NCBI GenBank assembly: GCA_024743435.1
Contig: JANSWO010000006.1
Location: 1 to 64,000 of the forward strand
Reading direction: 5' to 3'
Source: Pseudomonadaceae bacterium
GTDB lineage: Bacteria > Pseudomonadota > Gammaproteobacteria > Pseudomonadales > Azotimanducaceae
DNA: 64,000 bases
Each line of letters opens with the position of its first letter. The stretch's first letter is position 1. Positions 27,537 through 38,143 of the stretch are shown piece after piece. The notes under the pieces were generated by a model. It was not told where the DNA came from. It made no database searches and saw only the letters and a list, made by a program, of their open reading frames with translations. A program made the position numbers and the translations under genes.

Positions 27537-28975
27537 GGCTGCCCTCCCGCTTCGGCGCGGCTCGCAAGCAGACCAGTCGCCAGCGCGCTGACATTGCCAG
27601 CACCCTGGGTGATGACGACATCGCCGGACTGGCTAACCTGCTCAAGCAACGCCGCAGCCTCTTCGATGTCACCAGCAACCAGCGGATCGAGTGCTTTCGA
27701 TTCGCGAATGCTCTGGGCGAGCGCCCGGCTGTCCGCTCCGGGAATAGCCGCCTCGCCGGCTGAGTAGACATCCAGCAACACGAGGACATCAACGCTGGAC
27801 AGCACTCGGCGAAAATCGTCGTAAAGGTCACGCGTTCGGCTGAAACGGTGAGGCTGGTAGGCCATCACCAAACGTCGGCCGGGCCAGAGCTCACGCGCCG
27901 TATCGATCACTGCAGCAACTTCGGTTGGATGGTGGCCGTAGTCATCGACCAGCGTTACCGTCGACGCACCGAGCTCCAGTTCATCGCAGATCTGGAATCG
28001 CCGTCCGACACCGGCGAAGCTTGCAAGCGCATGTTGAATGGAGCTGTCGGCCACACCTTCGTCAGACGCAACAGCAATCGCTGCGAGCGCATTGCGAACG
28101 TTATGAACACCCGGCAGATTCAGAGAGACTTCTAGCTCATCGAGATCGCCCGGACGCGCTACGGTGAAGGTCCAGGGTACGGCCGAGGTATCGAGGTCAA
28201 ACGCACGATAGTCCGCATCATCAGCGAAGCCATAGGTCAGCATGGGCCGCGCCAGAGCTGGCATGAGGTCTCTCGCTTCACTGTCATCGATGCACAGAAC
28301 CACTGCGCCGTAAAACGGTAGCCGGTGCGCAAAATCAACAAACGTCTGACGCAGCACAGAAAAGTCGTGACCGTATGTCGCCATGTGATCGGCATCGATA
28401 TTGGTGATCACCGCGACCATGGGCTGCAGATGCAGGAACGATGCATCACTCTCGTCGGCTTCAACCACAATCGTTCGTGAGGCACCGAGACGGGCGTTGG
28501 TACCGGCGGAATTCAGCAAGCCACCAATGACGAAAGTCGGGTCTCGCTTGTCCGCCTCAAGTATCGCTGCGATGAGGCTGGTGGTCGTCGTCTTTCCGTG
28601 CGTGCCGGCAACCGCAATACCGTGCCGATAGCGCATTAGCTCACCGAGCATCTCGGCTCGGGGCACCACGGCAAGGTGGGCATCGTGGGCGGCGATCAGT
28701 TCAGGGTTGTCAGCACTCACGGCTGTCGACACAACGACCACGTCAACGCCCGCCACGTTGTCCGGGGCGTGTCCGATCGCAACCTGGGCGCCCAGCGATC
28801 GCAAACGCTCAACGTTGGCACTGTCAGCGACATCGGAGCCCGACACCTGATACCCCATGTTTAACAGGACTTCCGCGATGCCGCACATGCCCGCGCCACC
28901 AATGCCGATGAAGTGAATGCGACGCACGCGGCGCATCTCGGGCACGCTATAGGTAGTGAGTTCAGCGACGGACAT
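27533..28975 (-). CDS. murC: UDP-N-acetylmuramate-L-alanine ligase
   Basis: Adds L-alanine to UDP-MurNAc, the first Mur ligase step. The N-terminal Rossmann motif I-G-I-G-G-A-G-M and the ATP loop G-T-H-G-K-T-T (124-130) are intact, followed by the E-A-D-E-S-D motif. ATG 28975 gives 480 aa and a 14-base overlap with ftsW; the frame extends to 29020. MurG would be expected between ftsW and murC but there is no room for it. Confidence 0.98.
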   Translation of the reverse strand: MSVAELTTYSVPEMRRVRRIHFIGIGGAGMCGIAEVLLNMGYQVSGSDVADSANVERLRSLGAQVAIGHAPDNVAGVDVVVVSTAVSADNPELIAAHDAHLAVVPRAEMLGELMRYRHGIAVAGTHGKTTTTSLIAAILEADKRDPTFVIGGLLNSAGTNARLGASRTIVVEADESDASFLHLQPMVAVITNIDADHMATYGHDFSVLRQTFVDFAHRLPFYGAVVLCIDDSEARDLMPALARPMLTYGFADDADYRAFDLDTSAVPWTFTVARPGDLDELEVSLNLPGVHNVRNALAAIAVASDEGVADSSIQHALASFAGVGRRFQICDELELGASTVTLVDDYGHHPTEVAAVIDTARELWPGRRLVMAYQPHRFSRTRDLYDDFRRVLSSVDVLVLLDVYSAGEAAIPGADSRALAQSIRESKALDPLVAGDIEEAAALLEQVSQSGDVVITQGAGNVSALATGLLASRAEAGGQP

Positions 28976-30053
28976 CACCGTGCTCCCAGAACGCGCGTTG
29001 CGACATGCCAAACAGCGCACAACAGATAATCAATGAATTGCCGCCGTAACTGATGAACGGCATCGTCAGGCCCTTGGTTGGTAGCAGGCCGACATTGACA
29101 CCCACGTTGATCAGAACCTGGATACCGAATAGCAAGCCTGCGCCGTAACCGAGATATCGGGCAAAAGAATCACCCGTAGCACGAGCAGCCCTCAGCATTC
29201 TCAGTACCAGCACACTGAGCAGGACAAGCAACAGCAACGCGCCAATTAAGCCGAGCTCCTCGGCAACGACGGCATAGATAAAATCGTTATGGGCCTCGGG
29301 CAGGAAATCCAGCTTCTGCACGCCGGCACCAAGCCCGAGCCCGGCTATCTCACCGCGGCCAAACGCAATCAGAGACTGAATCAACTGATAGCCTTCGTTG
29401 TTGGCGAACGGCCAGGGATCAAGAAACGTCGCCAGCCGCTCGACACGGTACGGGCTGGCATAGGCAACCACCCGAAAGAGTAGGCCGCCGAGCACTACCA
29501 GCAGAAGGACGTGACTCATCCGCGCACCGGCCAGGAACAAAAGTGCCACGCAAACACCGACACAAACCACCACGGTCCCGAAATCCGGCTGCACCAAGAG
29601 CAGTGCGGCGAGGCCGCCTACCATCATGAGCGGACGAATCAGCGTGCCACGATCAGTGATGTTGTCTTCGAATCGGGCGAGGTAGCCGGCCATGTACAAA
29701 ACCACGGCGAATTTCGCTATTTCGGCGGGCTGGATGGAGAACCCGGCGATTCGAATCCAGCGCTGCGCACCGCCAGCGGTGTCGCCAACGCCAGGTAACA
29801 GGACAACAGCGCAGAACGCGATTGCCACGAGCATCATAGGGCGGTGTGCAAACTCCCAGAACCGCATGGGCAACAGCAAAGCAACCACATAGGCAAGAAG
29901 CGCGATGCCAACGTAGAGCGCCTGCCGGAACATCAGATCATCAGCGTTCAAGCGCACCGAACCTGTGACCGCCGAGACAATCATCACACTGCCGAAGCCA
30001 ATCAGCATGAGCCATAGCAGCGTATTCGTCAGATCGACGCGATCCGCATTCAT
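28962..30053 (-). CDS. ftsW: Septal peptidoglycan polymerase FtsW (SEDS family)
   Basis: Ten-helix SEDS glycosyltransferase that polymerises lipid II at the septum with FtsI. The 363-aa protein carries the family motifs G-G-A-Q-R-W-I, P-D-F-G-T and [13 protein letters not shown], and the late [16 protein letters not shown]. The start overlaps the murD stop in ATGA, so translation is probably coupled. Confidence 0.97.
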   Translation of the reverse strand: MNADRVDLTNTLLWLMLIGFGSVMIVSAVTGSVRLNADDLMFRQALYVGIALLAYVVALLLPMRFWEFAHRPMMLVAIAFCAVVLLPGVGDTAGGAQRWIRIAGFSIQPAEIAKFAVVLYMAGYLARFEDNITDRGTLIRPLMMVGGLAALLLVQPDFGTVVVCVGVCVALLFLAGARMSHVLLLVVLGGLLFRVVAYASPYRVERLATFLDPWPFANNEGYQLIQSLIAFGRGEIAGLGLGAGVQKLDFLPEAHNDFIYAVVAEELGLIGALLLLVLLSVLVLRMLRAARATGDSFARYLGYGAGLLFGIQVLINVGVNVGLLPTKGLTMPFISYGGNSLIICCALFGMSQRAFWEHGDVRR

Positions 30054-31426
30054 GCGCGCCCCCTTTGGCCCAGGGCATCGACCGCCGCGACAAACTCATC
30101 GCCCCGAGCTTCAAACCCGCTGAACATGTCAAAGCTCGCACATGCCGGCGCCAGCAGGACAATCTCACCACTGCGCGCCAGACCAGCAGCACGCTCGACC
30201 GCGTCAGCCATGCCGTCTGCGAAGTGAATCGCCTCAATCCGGGCATCGCGGGCAACTTCGGCGATCGCATCTGCGTCTGCCCCGATCAGCACCAGTTCCC
30301 GCACATGCCGCGCGAGCGGTTCGCGCAGAACAGAGAAGTCTGCGCCTTTGCCGATTCCGCCGGCAATCAACACGACATTTTGGTCACCACCAACGCCGGC
30401 AAGCGCCGCGATTGTTGCGCCGACATTGGTGGCTTTCGAATCGTTAACAAAGCGCACGCCATCGAAGCTGCCCACCAGCTGACATCGATGTGGCAGCCCG
30501 ACAAAGCTTGCAAGCACATCGGTTATCGCGCGGGTATCAGCTCCTGCACCATGTGCAATTGCCGTGGCAGCAGCAGCATTCATGAGGTTGTGCTCGCCCA
30601 CCATCGCGATGGCGGACGTTGGCAGGCGCTCACCTGAAAAGATCATTACACGGCTCTCGCCCGACCCTGCGAAGCCGACATCTCCAGTATCTGGCCCGTC
30701 GCCACCAAACGAGACGACGGTGGCACCGGCCTGTGCAGGCTTTGTCATCGGGTCGTCTCGATTCCACACCGCAAGGGGCGCATCGCCATAGACTCGATGC
30801 TTCGCTGCCGCGTAGGCCGCAAAGTCCGGGTATCGGTCCATGTGATCGTCGCTCAAATTCAGCACACAACCACACGCAAAGGCGCCGGCTTGTGAGGACA
30901 GGCGCTCGAGCTGAAAGCTGGACAGCTCCAACACGTAACGTTGCACATCCTCTGCCAGCAGTGACAGCGCGCCCTCGCCAAGGTTGCCACCAACCGCGGT
31001 CCGCAATCCGGACCGCTGCAACATATGTGCAACCAGTGTGGTAACGGTGCTCTTCGCATTGGTGCCCGTAATGCCGATAACCGGCGCGTTCGCCGCCTGC
31101 AGAAATAGCTCTATGTCCGAGGTGAGTGGAAGCTCGCGCCGTCGAGCATCGCTCAGCAGACACGAGTTCAAAGGTACTCCCGGGCTTACGACAACGCGAT
31201 CAATACCAGCAAATTCCTTAGTGTTGTCACCCAGCATCAGCGTTGAATCTGGTGCAAAGGACAAAATCTCTGGCAGTCGAGCAGGCTCGCTGGCGGCGTC
31301 AATCAGTGTCAGTTCATCACCCTGGGCCGCAAGGTAACGAGCGACCGACACACCGGTGACGCCCAGGCCCACGATTGCCGAGTGCATGCCGCGAGTAGCG
31401 GCGCGATTGCTACCGGCAACAGTCAT
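30050..31426 (-). CDS. murD: UDP-N-acetylmuramoyl-L-alanine-D-glutamate ligase
   Basis: Second Mur ligase, adding D-glutamate. The 458-aa protein has the UDP-binding G-L-G-V-T-G-V-S motif and the ATP loop G-T-N-A-K-S-T (121-127); the Ala in place of the commoner Gly before Lys is a tolerated MurD variant. N-D-S-K-A-T-N and [10 protein letters not shown] complete the active site. Overlaps both mraY and ftsW by four bases. Confidence 0.97.
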   Translation of the reverse strand: MTVAGSNRAATRGMHSAIVGLGVTGVSVARYLAAQGDELTLIDAASEPARLPEILSFAPDSTLMLGDNTKEFAGIDRVVVSPGVPLNSCLLSDARRRELPLTSDIELFLQAANAPVIGITGTNAKSTVTTLVAHMLQRSGLRTAVGGNLGEGALSLLAEDVQRYVLELSSFQLERLSSQAGAFACGCVLNLSDDHMDRYPDFAAYAAAKHRVYGDAPLAVWNRDDPMTKPAQAGATVVSFGGDGPDTGDVGFAGSGESRVMIFSGERLPTSAIAMVGEHNLMNAAAATAIAHGAGADTRAITDVLASFVGLPHRCQLVGSFDGVRFVNDSKATNVGATIAALAGVGGDQNVVLIAGGIGKGADFSVLREPLARHVRELVLIGADADAIAEVARDARIEAIHFADGMADAVERAAGLARSGEIVLLAPACASFDMFSGFEARGDEFVAAVDALGQRGRA

Positions 31427-32505
31427 CTGAGCTTCAACGTCGACAATCCAATCAGCACGAGAACCAGCGTGATGATCCAGAAACGAACGATTACGCGCGG
31501 TTCCGGCCAGCCTTTCAGCTCAAAGTGATGGTGAATCGGAGCCATTCTGAAGATTCGTCGGCCCGTGAGGCGATAGGACGCCACTTGCATGATCACGGAC
31601 ACCGTCTCGAGCACGAACAGACCGCCCATGATCAGCAACACGATTTCGTGCCGAACGATGATGGCAACAACACCCAACGCAGCACCGAGTGCCAAGGCGC
31701 CCACATCGCCCATAAAAACCTGGGCCGGGTAGGTGTTGAACCAGAGGAACCCAAGCCCTGCGCCGATCAACCCGCCACAAAAAACGGCAAGCTCGCCACT
31801 GCCTGCGATATAAGGAATCTGCAGGTACTCAGCAAATTCGATGTTGCCGGCGACATAGGCGATAGCGCCGAGGGCCGCGGCCACCAGCACCGTTGGCAGA
31901 ATGGCAAGACCATCCAGTCCGTCCGTGAGATTCACCGCGTTGCTCATGCCGACAATCATCAGGTAGGCGAGCAGCACGTAGCCAACGCCAAGCGGAATGG
32001 CCACTTCTTTGAAGAACGGAACAATGAGGGCCGTGTCCTGGGGCGCGCTCGCGCTCCAATACAGATAGATCGCCGCCGTAAGCCCAATCACCGATTGCCA
32101 GAAGTATTTGTAGCGCGCGATGAGTCCGCGCGAGTTTTTCTTGGCAACCTTCAGGTAATCGTCAACCCAGCCAACAACACCGAAAGCGAGCGTCACGAGC
32201 ATCGCTGTCCACACGTAGTGATTGGACAGATCACCCCAGAGAAGCGTCGTGCTTAGCAAAACGATGAGTATCAACGCACCGCCCATCGTCGGCGTACCGG
32301 CTTTGCTCAGGTGAGATTTCGGCCCGTCGTCTCGCACCGATTGCCCAATCTGATGGTGCGAAAGCTTGCGGATAACCCAGGGTCCGATCAGTAGCGACAC
32401 GGCCAGGCCGGTCAACGCCGCGACCATGGTTCGAAACGTGAGGTACTGGAATACCGAGAAGGCACGGACAAATTCAGACAGGTAGTCGGTTAGCCACAAC
32501 AGCAT
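31423..32505 (-). CDS. mraY: Phospho-MurNAc-pentapeptide transferase
   Basis: Ten-helix membrane enzyme that makes lipid I. Catalytic motifs [18 protein letters not shown] and the [11 protein letters not shown] loop are present. The frame includes a TTG at 32511, but the ATG at 32505 overlaps the murE stop as TGATG and gives exactly 360 aa, the E. coli length. murF, normally between murE and mraY, is absent. Confidence 0.98.
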   Translation of the reverse strand: MLLWLTDYLSEFVRAFSVFQYLTFRTMVAALTGLAVSLLIGPWVIRKLSHHQIGQSVRDDGPKSHLSKAGTPTMGGALILIVLLSTTLLWGDLSNHYVWTAMLVTLAFGVVGWVDDYLKVAKKNSRGLIARYKYFWQSVIGLTAAIYLYWSASAPQDTALIVPFFKEVAIPLGVGYVLLAYLMIVGMSNAVNLTDGLDGLAILPTVLVAAALGAIAYVAGNIEFAEYLQIPYIAGSGELAVFCGGLIGAGLGFLWFNTYPAQVFMGDVGALALGAALGVVAIIVRHEIVLLIMGGLFVLETVSVIMQVASYRLTGRRIFRMAPIHHHFELKGWPEPRVIVRFWIITLVLVLIGLSTLKLR

Positions 32506-33992
32506 CAGCAAGCTCCTGCCCGAATCTCGTTCACCGCATCCGGCCGTGGATACAACCGCGCCAATACCGATTTCGCGACGGCGACATCGCTAAACTCACG
32601 CCGCACTCCGTCTATCTCCTGGTATTCCTCGTGGCCTTTGCCCGCAATGAGGACCAGGTCACCAGGATCTGCGCAGCTGATCGCGCCATCGATGGCACCA
32701 GCACGGTCAACGTCCACCATGCAGGGCACATCCGGGGAAAGACCCTTCTGCATATCAGTCACGATATCGATGGGATCTTCACTACGCGGATTGTCAGAAG
32801 TCAGCCACACCTCGTTCGCTGCGGCACAGGCCGCCGCGGCCATCTGCGGCCGCTTACCTCGATCACGATCGCCACCACAGCCAACAACACAGATCAATCG
32901 GCCGTGTGTCTCTGCGCGACACGCCTCAAGAATCTTCTCCAACGCATCCGGTGTGTGGGCGTAGTCGACGACAACGGTTGGCTCATCGGCGCACCGGCTG
33001 ACTCGTTCCGCCCGACCGGGAACCGGCGCCAGACCGGCAAGCGCCGTCAACGCAGCGTCAAACGATGCGCCCTGCCACAGCGCAAGGGTCAGCGCAGCGG
33101 CTGCGTTGGCAACCGCAAAGTCGCCAATACCCGGGAGCGAGAAATTGCCACTACCCCAGGGCGAGCTGACGCTGACCTGACCATTGTCTTCGCGGCGCAC
33201 TCGAACGTCGGCGGTGGGCGCAAACCCATAGCTGATGCGATCAGCGCTATTCGGGGCGCGAGCCAGCATGCGCGCGCCAACGGGATCGTCAGCACAGGCG
33301 ACAGCAAGTTCGAGCTCGGGCCGCGCAAACAGCAGCGCCTTCGCCTCTTCATAGGCTTCGAAGCTACCGTGGTAGTCGATGTGATCACGAGTGAGGTTGG
33401 AAAAGATCGCGGCCTTTATGCGCACACCGTCCAATCGGCCCTGATCCAGCGCGTGGGAACTGGCTTCAAGACAAGCCCAGCGAGCGCCGGAGTTCTCCAG
33501 TACCGACAGCCTGTGTTGAACCGTAAAGGGATCTTCTGTTGTTAGTCGTGCTGGCTGGAGCGATGCCGACGACAAACCCCAGCCGATCGTGCCGAGATAT
33601 CCCGCCGGCACAGCCAACCGAGAAAGCAAATCCGACGCCTGAAAACAGATAGATGTCTTGCCGTTCGTGCCGGTGCAGGCCGCAACACTCAGCTGCTCGC
33701 TAGGCCGACCAAAGGCCACGTTCGCCATCTGGTGTTGTTCATCGGCGAGGTGCGGCCGAACAATACATGGCACGGGCAGCGCATCGATCATCCGTTCGCT
33801 CACTACGGCCACCGCACCCGCCGCCGCTGCGGCATGCGCGAAGTCATGGCCGTCGCTTGCCTGCCCAGCCAACGCGATAAAGACATCGCCGGGCTCAATA
33901 CGCCGCGAGTCCGCCGATAGCCCGCTGACAGTCAATGCCGGGGCATCGGGCACCAGGGAATTCAGCTCGATGGCTTGTGGTAACGCCGGCAT
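32505..33992 (-). CDS. murE: UDP-MurNAc-tripeptide synthetase (meso-DAP adding)
   Basis: Adds meso-diaminopimelate to the muropeptide precursor. The ATP loop T-G-T-N-G-K-T-S is at 107-114 and the D-N-P-R motif at 400-403 marks a meso-DAP rather than lysine enzyme. The C-terminal G-K-G-H-E-E-Y-Q-E is typical. ATG 33992 overlaps the ftsI stop (TGATG) and gives 495 aa. It is a plain MurE, not a MurE-MurF fusion. Confidence 0.98.
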   Translation of the reverse strand: MPALPQAIELNSLVPDAPALTVSGLSADSRRIEPGDVFIALAGQASDGHDFAHAAAAAGAVAVVSERMIDALPVPCIVRPHLADEQHQMANVAFGRPSEQLSVAACTGTNGKTSICFQASDLLSRLAVPAGYLGTIGWGLSSASLQPARLTTEDPFTVQHRLSVLENSGARWACLEASSHALDQGRLDGVRIKAAIFSNLTRDHIDYHGSFEAYEEAKALLFARPELELAVACADDPVGARMLARAPNSADRISYGFAPTADVRVRREDNGQVSVSSPWGSGNFSLPGIGDFAVANAAAALTLALWQGASFDAALTALAGLAPVPGRAERVSRCADEPTVVVDYAHTPDALEKILEACRAETHGRLICVVGCGGDRDRGKRPQMAAAACAAANEVWLTSDNPRSEDPIDIVTDMQKGLSPDVPCMVDVDRAGAIDGAISCADPGDLVLIAGKGHEEYQEIDGVRREFSDVAVAKSVLARLYPRPDAVNEIRAGAC

Positions 33993-35677
33993 CAACGAAT
34001 CCCCGTCGTTGCTGCTAATTGGACTGGACCGTCGGGCGGCACCGAGAGCACCCGCAAGGCGCGCGCCATTACCTTGCCAAACACCGGCGCAGCAACTGTG
34101 CCGCCACCAACGCTATCGCCGACAGGCTCATCCACCATGACAACCAGCACCAGGCGCGGATCACTCGCCGGCGCGACGCCCGCAAACCAGGCGACGTGAC
34201 GCGTGTCGTCATAGCCTGCGCCTTGCTCTTTGCGTTTGCGCACCGTGCCGGTCTTACCAGCAATTCGATAGCCCGGAACCGCAGCAAGTGGAGCGGTTCC
34301 CGTCGGAGAGACGACGCCCTCAAGCATTGATAGCAGGGTTGCGGTTCGCTCAGCGTCAAACACTCTCTGGCTGAGTTTATTGGCGCTGTCGACGTCCGTC
34401 TTGAGTATCGTCAGCGGCACACGCCTGCCCAAACGCGCGATGGTCGTGTAGGCCTGAGCCAGCTGGACCGGAGATACTGCGATGCCGTAGCCGTAGGCGA
34501 GCGTTGTTCGAACGATGGGATTGTCCAATTGCGCATCAGACATCCAGGGCGCAGCTTCTCCCGGCAAACCGGTGCCGACAATGCCGCCGAGTCCGGCGCG
34601 GGCGTACGTGTCGAACACGGCGCGCTCTTCCAGGTTGAGCGCGATCTTGGCGATGCCAACCTGGGATGACTTCTCGAGCACCGTGGTTAGATCGATCGGC
34701 CCGCGATTGTTCGGATCTTCAATCAGTTTGCCGCGCACCGTCATGTAGCCAGGTGACGTATCGATGATGCTCTGCGGTTTGTACAGCCCACTTTCTAAAG
34801 CAGCGAGTGCGGTGAGCGCCTTGACAGTCGAGCCGGGCTCGTAGGTATCAGTCACCGCCCGGTTACGCATGCCGTTGATCGAATCGGCATCGATCATGTT
34901 CGGGTTGTACGAGGGTTGGTTCGCCAGCGCCAGAATCTCGCCCGAATCAACGTCTACCAGGACTAACGATGCGCCCTGAGCACCGGTTTGCTTGCGAACA
35001 TTGACGAGCTCCTGATACGCGAAGAACTGAAGCCGCAAATCGATGGCAAGTTCGAGATCCTGGCCGTACTGAGGCGCGTCAACAACGCCGAGGTGATCGA
35101 CGATATTGCCGCGCAGATCTCTTAGTACACGCTGACTGCCCGCATCCGATTGCAACGCATCGTCAAATGCGAGCTCCGCCCCCTCCTGGCCAGCATCCTT
35201 GACGTCGGTAATGCCCACGACATGTGCAGCCACTTCGCCGGCCGGGTAGTAACGACGATAGGCTGACTCAAAGCCAACCGCGCCAAAATTCAGCTCGCGC
35301 ACCGCGGCCTCGATATGCGCCGGAACGCGGCGACGCACGTACATGAACTCCTTGTCGCGCATTCGTTCGAGCCGCTCAGCCAGCAGACTGACATCAACCT
35401 CGGCTGCCGCCGCAAGCTCAGGCAGCAGAGTGGGATCGAAGCGCTGGGGGTCGAGAGTCACTGACGCAACGGGCGTGCTTACCGCCAACGGCTCACCGCG
35501 ACGGTCGAAGATAATGCCTCGATGGGCCGGCATCGCGGTGTAACGAATACTGCGAGCATCCCCTTCGCTTTGCAGGCGGTCGCGATCAGAGACATTCAGA
35601 TAACCAACCCGCGCACCAGCAACGGTTACACAGGCCAGAAAGCCGAGCACCAGAACCAGATGTCGCCAACGCCTCAT
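33992..35677 (-). CDS. ftsI: Septal transpeptidase FtsI (PBP3)
   Basis: Class B penicillin-binding protein that crosslinks septal peptidoglycan. The 561-aa protein has one membrane helix (about 7-25), the N-terminal pedestal with R-G-I-I-F-D-R-R-G, and a transpeptidase domain with nucleophile Ser283 in S-T-V-K (283-286) and K-T-G-T (475-478). The middle motif, normally S-x-N, reads S-S-Q (337-339; codon CAG at 34661-34663 on the minus strand). Overlaps ftsL and murE by a few bases. Otherwise normal length and order. Confidence 0.97.
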   Translation of the reverse strand: MRRWRHLVLVLGFLACVTVAGARVGYLNVSDRDRLQSEGDARSIRYTAMPAHRGIIFDRRGEPLAVSTPVASVTLDPQRFDPTLLPELAAAAEVDVSLLAERLERMRDKEFMYVRRRVPAHIEAAVRELNFGAVGFESAYRRYYPAGEVAAHVVGITDVKDAGQEGAELAFDDALQSDAGSQRVLRDLRGNIVDHLGVVDAPQYGQDLELAIDLRLQFFAYQELVNVRKQTGAQGASLVLVDVDSGEILALANQPSYNPNMIDADSINGMRNRAVTDTYEPGSTVKALTALAALESGLYKPQSIIDTSPGYMTVRGKLIEDPNNRGPIDLTTVLEKSSQVGIAKIALNLEERAVFDTYARAGLGGIVGTGLPGEAAPWMSDAQLDNPIVRTTLAYGYGIAVSPVQLAQAYTTIARLGRRVPLTILKTDVDSANKLSQRVFDAERTATLLSMLEGVVSPTGTAPLAAVPGYRIAGKTGTVRKRKEQGAGYDDTRHVAWFAGVAPASDPRLVLVVMVDEPVGDSVGGGTVAAPVFGKVMARALRVLSVPPDGPVQLAATTGIR

Positions 35678-36018
35678 TGACCGTCACCGCGTTTGGCAGA
35701 CTGGGCAGCGCTCAACTCACCCGTCGAGGCAACCAGCACCCGCCGGGGGCGCTGCGGAAAACGCATACCCAGCTCGGATTCAGCCACTCGATCTACATTC
35801 TGGTAAGCCGCCAGCGCGCCGCGCTCGAGTAGCAGGCGCGAGCGCTCCGCGAGCAGGTGTTCCTTTTGCTTTTGCGCCGCATCGAGCGCTCTCGCCATGT
35901 CACGAGCCGCATCCGCCTGCAGAGTAACCTGAACAGCCGTGGCGACGGTGGCGATCAGCAACGCAATGCCGAGCAGAAAGGTTCGCAGCTTCGGTGGCTG
36001 GCCTGCGAGCAAGCTCAT
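35674..36018 (-). CDS. ftsL: Cell division protein FtsL
   Basis: Small bitopic divisome protein that joins FtsQ and FtsB. The 114-aa product has one membrane helix (about 11-31) and a periplasmic leucine-rich coiled coil (about 38-75). Sequence similarity in this family is weak, so the assignment rests on size, topology and position between rsmH and ftsI, overlapping both by four bases. Confidence 0.9.
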   Translation of the reverse strand: MSLLAGQPPKLRTFLLGIALLIATVATAVQVTLQADAARDMARALDAAQKQKEHLLAERSRLLLERGALAAYQNVDRVAESELGMRFPQRPRRVLVASTGELSAAQSAKRGDGQ

Positions 36019-36935
36019 GCCACACGCTCCAGAATGCGCAGCACCGCACTGCGCGCACGCGGGTTTGCTCGGGTTTCGGCATCGCCCGCTTTCACAGCCC
36101 GCCCTATGAGCTTCGCTGGCGCTGGTGGCGCGTTGCGTACCGGCAATCGCCTGGGTGACTCAGCAGCGCGGCACAACGCGCGAAATGCTCGTTTCACTTG
36201 CCGATCGTCACCCGAATGGAACGAGATAACGGCAAGCCGGCCGCCCGGCGCCAGGCTGTCGTAGGCAGCCTGCAGGCCTTGTGCCAGCTCCGACACTTCA
36301 TTGTTAACCACCATTCGGCACGCCTGGAATACGCGGGTTGCGCTGTGTTTGTGCGGGTCCGGCTTCGGTTGTGCAGCATTAATCACATCCACCAGCTGGC
36401 CAGTTGTCTGCAGAGGTCGAGCCGCGACGATCGCCGCCGCAATCCGACCTGAGAAACGCTCATCGCCAAGCTCGCGAAACGCCTTCGCCATCTCGCCGGC
36501 TTCTGCCGTGTTCAACCACTGCGCCGCAGTCATGCCTTGAGTCGTATCCATGCGCATGTCCAATGGCGCATCAAACCGGAAACTGAAGCCGCGCTCGGGC
36601 TCGTCGATTTGCGGCGAGGAAACGCCGGTGTCCATGAGAATCGCATCGACAGGCAGCAGGTCTGCGTCTGCTGCAAATTCACGGAGACGGGAAAACTCGC
36701 CAGCGGCCACCACGACACGAGAATCTGACTCGGCAAGCTTTTGAGCCACCGCAACCGCCGCAGGGTCACGATCAATGACAAGAAGCCGTGCACTGGCCGG
36801 AAGCGCGGCAAGTAACGCCCGGGAGTGGCCGCCGCGACCAAAGGTTGCATCGATCGCCCGGCCACAGGTTTCCGGCTTGAGCCCACTGAGCACTTCGTTC
36901 AGAAGAACCGGCGTATGTTCATCGGAGCTGCTCAA
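36015..36935 (-). CDS. rsmH: 16S rRNA (cytosine(1402)-N(4))-methyltransferase
   Basis: SAM-dependent enzyme that methylates C1402 in 16S rRNA together with RsmI. H-T-P-V-L-L-N-E-V-L, D-A-T-F-G-R-G-G-H-S-R-A and the D-T-G-V-S-S-P-Q motif are the family hallmarks. The 306-aa frame starts at TTG 36935, overlapping the mraZ stop. Its partner rsmI lies only 2 kb away at 38.1 kb. Confidence 0.97.
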   Translation of the reverse strand: MSSSDEHTPVLLNEVLSGLKPETCGRAIDATFGRGGHSRALLAALPASARLLVIDRDPAAVAVAQKLAESDSRVVVAAGEFSRLREFAADADLLPVDAILMDTGVSSPQIDEPERGFSFRFDAPLDMRMDTTQGMTAAQWLNTAEAGEMAKAFRELGDERFSGRIAAAIVAARPLQTTGQLVDVINAAQPKPDPHKHSATRVFQACRMVVNNEVSELAQGLQAAYDSLAPGGRLAVISFHSGDDRQVKRAFRALCRAAESPRRLPVRNAPPAPAKLIGRAVKAGDAETRANPRARSAVLRILERVA

Positions 36936-37390
36936 ATCGACAGGCCATCAAATTCATCGCCCTCATCGAGCGCGGAGATAACATCGGCTGAACGCCACGT
37001 TGACATTCCCTCGTGCCAGAGGGATTCACTCCAGATCTCAATCTTGTTGCCCTGGCCCGAGAGCACCGTCTTTTTGGTCAGGCCTGCAAACTCGCGCAGC
37101 ATGGGCGGCACCAGCGCACGACCGTTGGCATCCAGCTCTACATCGCTGGCGTGGCCAATAAGCATGCGCTGAACCACTCGGGCGCTGGAGCGCATGTTGG
37201 CCATCGCTTCCAGTTGCGCCTGAACGGCCTCCCAATCTTGCAGCGGGTAAAGCAACAGGCAACGCTCACGTACATCGATGGTGATCACGATGTGTCCCGC
37301 ACATCGGGACAGCAGGGTATCCCGGTAGCGCGTTGGCAGCGCCAGCCGGCCCTTGGCATCCATATTGACGCTGGAGATTCCGCGAAACAT
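36932..37390 (-). CDS. mraZ: Transcriptional regulator MraZ
   Basis: DNA-binding protein with two swapped AbrB-like folds that represses its own dcw operon. The 152-aa protein has the paired motifs D-A-K-G-R-L-A-L-P and D-A-N-G-R-A-L-V-P. First gene of a tightly overlapping run to ftsQ. A matching operator lies 86 bases upstream. Confidence 0.97.
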   Translation of the reverse strand: MFRGISSVNMDAKGRLALPTRYRDTLLSRCAGHIVITIDVRERCLLLYPLQDWEAVQAQLEAMANMRSSARVVQRMLIGHASDVELDANGRALVPPMLREFAGLTKKTVLSGQGNKIEIWSESLWHEGMSTWRSADVISALDEGDEFDGLSI

Positions 37391-37465
37391 CGCTTGCTAG
37401 ATCGCCCTGCACGAAAAGAAAGTCAGCCGGGATCGGCTTGCATTGACCCTAAACCGAGGCAAAGG

Positions 37466-37471
37466 AGTATA
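37466..37471 (-). promoter_or_regulatory. -10 box of the mraZ (dcw) promoter
   Basis: On the minus strand TATACT lies about 75 bases before the mraZ ATG and just downstream of the MraZ operator. The -35 at 17 bases (TTTATG) is weak and lies within the operator, so MraZ binding would block polymerase. Confidence 0.6.
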
Positions 37472-37475
37472 AAAA

Positions 37476-37501
37476 CCCCATTTATCCCCATAAATTCCCA
37501 C
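37476..37501 (-). promoter_or_regulatory. MraZ operator: three TGGG direct repeats
   Basis: Read on the minus strand, TGGG occurs three times with exact 10-base spacing: GTGGGAATTTA, TGGGGATAAA, TGGGG. This is the known MraZ box arrangement (TGGG repeats one helical turn apart) in front of mraZ in E. coli and other bacteria. It overlaps the -35 region. Confidence 0.9.
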
Positions 37502-37707
37502 CCAGCGACCCTACCGAGGCACCACCTGATGGTCAAGAGAAAATGGCGCCTAACGCCTCGTAAAATAAGGAAATTTCGGAGTTTTTCGTTCAGCCACAAG
37601 GACTGAAGGCGAGATGAATCGGACCTGAACATGAGCAAAGGCCGCCAATACAAGCCTCTACCCGTTTTAAGCTCGAAACAACCTTAAGTTTAAGAATGGA
37701 TCGAGAT
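37502..37707. other. Intergenic region between the mraZ promoter and rnpB
   Basis: AT-rich stretch with no gene that I can support. CTTAAGTTTAAG near 37683 is a small palindrome. Nothing else stands out. Confidence 0.5.
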
Positions 37708-37754
37708 AAAAAACGCCGTTTTAGCTGCTCCCGGCAATTTAGCCGGGCCAGCAG
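37708..37754 (-). terminator. Probable terminator of rnpB
   Basis: On the minus strand, just past the rnpB 3' end, CTGCT and AGCAG flank CCCGGC/GCCGGG around an AAATTA-type loop (37725-37754). About eleven bases on there is a T6 run (37708-37713 on the plus strand as A6). The gap between stem and T-run is larger than ideal. Confidence 0.5.
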
Positions 37755-37762
37755 GAAAAAAT

Positions 37763-38102
<340 letters not shown>

Positions 38103-38143
38103 GCACGCAGCGTAACAAATGCACGGCCTGTGATCCGCAACAA

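Noticed and set aside
30050-31426. Defective MurD P-loop (G-T-N-A-K-S-T)
   Set aside because: Ala before Lys is a known tolerated form in MurD; the remaining catalytic motifs are intact.
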